A stretch of DNA of 64,000 nucleotides. It comes from Marsupella aquatica (Eukaryota > Marchantiophyta). The stretch's first letter is position 1. Every line of letters begins with the position of its first letter. Location of the stretch: positions 21,142,001 through 21,206,000 of the forward strand of contig OZ316894.1 of assembly GCA_973895155.1 (NCBI GenBank), in the 5' to 3' direction. The position numbers were made by a program, and so were the translations under genes. Below, piece after piece: positions 60,537-64,000 of this stretch. The notes beneath the pieces were generated by a model, which worked only from the letters and a program-made list of their open reading frames with translations, was not told the DNA's origin and made no database searches.

Positions 60537-61975
60537 TCACATTGTACATTATTGCAATACCAACTATGTGGCGTTACTTTTTCCTGATATGGCCGTTCCT
60601 TGTACAGCATAGGTCCTTGCCACCACTTGATAAATGGTGAGTTCGATCCCTTACTATGTTTCATTCAAATCGGGTTGTCCAGTTCAAATTTGGTCCTTCA
60701 TGACAGATAAACCTTCTGCCCCTGTTCCTCCCTGTCACACGCGAAGGAGTGGTGCGACCCTCTGATTGAAAGGCTGATCAATCTATCAGGTGGATATCAC
60801 TTTCACAGGTGATTGTGTCTCGGGAATTTGTAGCTGCCTGCATGGGAAGTTGAGACGTTTTGTCGGAACAAGAGCCTTGGCATGGCTGAACAGAGAGTTC
60901 CTATTCGTGTCAGTGCTGGACTCCACGATTAGGTACCATTCAAGAAGGATACAAGATGAGTTTGAATCGAAGATTTGTATCTTCAATTGTATGTGAATAA
61001 TCGTCCTCAGATGAGCAGATAACTTGTGCACAGTAACACAAGGGAGGAAGTTATTGGTGTTGCAAATATGCCCAGTCTTGTAGTTTTTCCCTAGACCAAG
61101 GCATTGTAATGTGGTTTGGCTGAGATTACGAAATGTAAATAGCAAATGTAAATAGTGTACATGATCCGGCAAAGTTTACCAAGTAAAAGCTGCCCTGTCC
61201 TTACAGAATGTCGTATTGAATAGAGCAGTCACCTTCGATGCCGTGACAAGTGACCCGGTTGTGAAAGACCCGGAAGAGTAGTTTCACATATTCTCACAAT
61301 GGTTTTTATGATGCCTCCCAACCCTGGCGTTGGTACTCCTTAATCTGGAGATACAAAACTTTGAAAGAATGACTTGGCACTATCCTTTCGAGTCATGGAA
61401 CCTCATAAATGTGCCTCCAGTGACAGGAGTTTGATCTCCTGACTTTAGGAAAATGACTTTCTACTCCCATTGTGGAGAAAGCTTGGCTCAGACAAGTTTG
61501 CCCTGACCCTTGCCAAATGTGGCGGAAAGTGATTTAAAAAAAAGATGGGATCAAACGAACTACCAGCAACAATTCCAACTCTCATACCCCCCTTCCCAAA
61601 TGTATTTTAAATTCCGAAGATGAGTAAAAAAGATAGGATCAAAACAACCACCAGTAATAATTCCAAGTCTCATACACTTTATTGACGTTCGACATATGTG
61701 GCGATGCAAGATGTTGAAATGCAAGATGAAAGAAATTCGCAAGATGAAAGAAATTCGAGTGTCAAACAGATGGTTGAGATATCTGTCATCAACACAAACA
61801 TAATTTCGCCTTTCTTTCCATTACATAAAAGCTTGATGTCAGATAGCAACGTTAATTGCCTATACAGTCATAGCTATACACATGCCACCTCGCAACAACA
61901 GTGACCAGCCACTACTGCATGTAAAATTGTTGTGACTTCTGCAGCAACTAATGCCACAGCATCAATGTGAGGGCC
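60537..61975. other. Convergent intergenic region
   Basis: It holds the 3' flanks of the 258-residue gene and the rotatin-like gene. A roughly 50-bp segment starting aaaaaagatgggatcaaa near 61536 is repeated near 61626 (period about 90 bp), and caagatgaaagaaattcg is doubled at about 61723-61758. No gene is recognised. Confidence 0.5.
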
Positions 61976-64000
61976 TTAATCGTAATCATGCTGTCCTCCA
62001 ATAAGCTGATTCACGGCAAACAAGCTCTGCAGTATACATCACATGATAACACGCACAAAAAATTAGCTGCCCTTCAAGATGTCCTAATTGTGATATGCCA
62101 ATTCAAAGAGATAACCAATACTTTCATCAACTAATTCTAAAACATGAAGACAAATACCTCCAAGGTTTTATGTTTACTAAACATTGTGAGCTGATGATAC
62201 TTTAAAATGCACCAACATGACTCACAACTTTTTCTCACGACAAATGAGAGTATACCCTGAACTCCATGATTCCACTTAACGGCTCCAATGCATTGATTGT
62301 GAATAGTTAGTTCGTTCAAACGTAGCTCAGGGTTTTGCAACTCACTTGTTCAATATGCCTAACAAGCTTTCCCAGTTTGGAGACTAGAGCTCCATTCCTT
62401 CCTGTACCATCTAGTTCACTAGCGCCATTTTGCACATGTGTCTGAAAGATCTTCAAGTGAAGTTTAGAGGCGTCATGAGCTGCAACGAGAGATGGGCAGG
62501 CATCTATCTTTTTTAGCACTGAAGCGATCCTCTTCTCAGTAGAAGTCAAGATCCAAAGTGTAGAAGCAGCATTGGCTCGGGCTTCCAAACTGGAGCTCTC
62601 CAACGATTTTACAAGCAGTGGGAGTGTGCGCTCATTGCATAAGAAGAAGAATCGAGTTTCTCGACAGAATGCCAAGTTGCGCAACAAGAACAAAGCTGAG
62701 CTGCTGGCTGGGACATAGTGTGTCTGCTCTACTGTATCCAACACCTGCGACATAAAAGGCAGTAGAAAGATGTAAACTCAAGCACACCGGCCTAGCTATA
62801 AAACCCCCCATTTAGTTTCTTTGCGTTTGTGCGAAATACATACAAGTTGAATACACGGACATCCCAGACAAGTACCTGACAATTTTCAGATCCTCTGATT
62901 ATTATAGGTGGGAGGCATTACCAAATCAAGCATGCTGCCATCAGACAGCCCCTTTGAAAGCATCTTCTGACCGTTTGGATACACAGATACATTGATCAAA
63001 AGCTGCAGTAACAGGTGCTGTCGTAGCACATCGTTGTTGTGCACACTCTGGCGATAGTGTTGGAGGAATTCTGCAAGGTACTGCTTTCTAAGAAAAATCG
63101 CTCTTGCTTTTGCCATGGTCACCAGAATTTGCAGCAACCCAACAGCAAGCGTATATGTTAGCTGTTCTGAAGGACAACGGAGCACAATGACTGTGGCGTA
63201 GTCCAAGAGGCTACCCCCCTTTCCACCTTGGCATATTTGAGTTTGGCAAGCCATGGCTTCTTTGGCTGCATCACTTTGAGCGGCCAGGTTACATAGTAAG
63301 CCTAGGATTTCATTCAACAGATCTTCTTCTGATAGAGCAAAACCCCAAATTAGGCGAATGAAATCAAATATTCCCTCACCACCGCATGCTTCTGCTGCCA
63401 GAGGGTTTTCAAAAACTAGGTTTTTGAGTAAGCGGAAGTAGACTATCAGCTCTCCAAGAAGTAGGCTACGATGGTGCTCGCTTAGCTTGCCCTGCTTAGC
63501 TTTCCGTGACCAAATTGAAGGTCGAACTGGCTGAGTGACCAGTTTTGGTACTTTGTTACAAGGCTTAGACCTGTGGTTGTTAGAATTTCCCAGCGTTGTG
63601 GTAAGGACATTCCTCATAGGTGCAAGGCCACAGGAACCCAAGAGAGCATACGCCTCGTATGCATGCACGACCAATTTAGATGGTAGATCTGAATCGACAG
63701 CAAATTCTCTTGCCTGAGAGCTGAAGTCACAAGCAACAAATGGTTTTCCAAAAGTAAGAATGGTTTTCCACAATATATTGATATGTGTGGATGCTCCAAC
63801 AAATAACAGTCAATAGGGAAACCTATTTCGTACGCATCGGTGCAAAAGGAACAATGGTCTAAATCTGGATCAAAGCAGGTGACTCAAATGGAATACGGTC
63901 AATATCGAACAACAGAACTCCTTAAAGTATAAACCATAATCTTGCTCTCTACATCTGATCGAAGGTTGTTGACATATGGTGAGGAAATGAAGAAAGTTTA
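61976..64000 (-). CDS. RTTN: Rotatin-like armadillo-repeat protein, 3' part (gene continues past the right edge)
   Basis: Three terminal exons are visible: about 63720-62922 (its upstream border is uncertain), 62744-62346 and 62026-61976, joined in phase 0 by GT-AG introns; the last exon encodes SLFAVNQLIGG and the stop. The product is helical and leucine-rich, with armadillo-type segments such as LLLQLLINVSVYPNGQKML and ALFLLRNLAFCRE...RANAASTLWIL. Spacing and the LRNLAF / ALW pattern resemble the C-terminal region of rotatin, a basal-body and centriole-assembly protein. This assignment is from pattern memory and is moderately secure; another ARM-repeat protein is the alternative. Angiosperms lack centrioles, so a true rotatin points to a plant with flagellated sperm. 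Upstream exons lie outside the window. Confidence 0.62.

Noticed and set aside
60790-61172. 128-codon minus-strand and 68-codon plus-strand frames
   Set aside because: They overlap each other, lie 3' of the 258-residue gene, and lack any family pattern or splice support.

Overview
This window is nuclear DNA from a land plant. The evidence is spliced genes with GT-AG introns, a Ty1/copia LTR retrotransposon primed by initiator tRNA-Met, plant-type protein families, and wide intergenic spaces full of short minisatellites. A homologue of rotatin, a centriole/basal-body protein, runs off the right edge. That suggests a plant that still makes flagellated sperm. Low gene density, long leaders and small exons would suit a liverwort such as Marchantia, but this is inference and I could not test it.

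Layout, left to right. A plastid-type GNAT acetyltransferase (564-1286, minus) is followed by a small TA-flanked MITE (2042-2495) and tandem repeats. A five-exon mitochondrial pyruvate carrier subunit (4789-6991, minus) comes next; its exons are too short to show as long open frames. After an AT-rich repeat-bearing gap there is an eleven-exon PTEN phosphatase (11163-15210, minus), whose first 131 residues keep the numbering of human PTEN. A repeat-rich gap leads to a PP2C phosphatase of the PPTC7/plant PP2C55-80 type (21621-24734, plus), then isopentenyl-diphosphate isomerase (28109-30456, plus) and the intronless Golgi enzyme GnTII (33196-34557, minus). A ~600-bp tandem duplication and minisatellites fill 36.2-39.1 kb, and an unidentified coding-like stretch lies at 39.1-39.9 kb (minus).

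A large PHD-BAH chromatin-reader gene occupies 40726-46398 (minus). I join two apparent genes into one on splice phase and domain order. Right of it are a tandem repeat that includes its start codon, a GC-rich segment with nested inverted repeats, and a complete young copia element (48768-55450) with 344-bp LTRs, a 5-bp target duplication and six in-frame stops. The element sits inside a minisatellite. The right end holds a 165-bp minisatellite, a conserved plant nuclear protein of unknown function (58274-60536, plus) and the 3' end of the rotatin-like gene (61976 to the edge, minus).

The genes are housekeeping genes from different pathways (pyruvate import, phosphoinositide signalling, isoprenoids, N-glycan maturation, chromatin, centrioles). 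They are neighbours rather than a functional cluster. I did not find tRNA, rRNA, CRISPR or a bacterial-type operon. Exon borders were set by hand from reading frame, splice consensus and family conservation; no transcript data were available.
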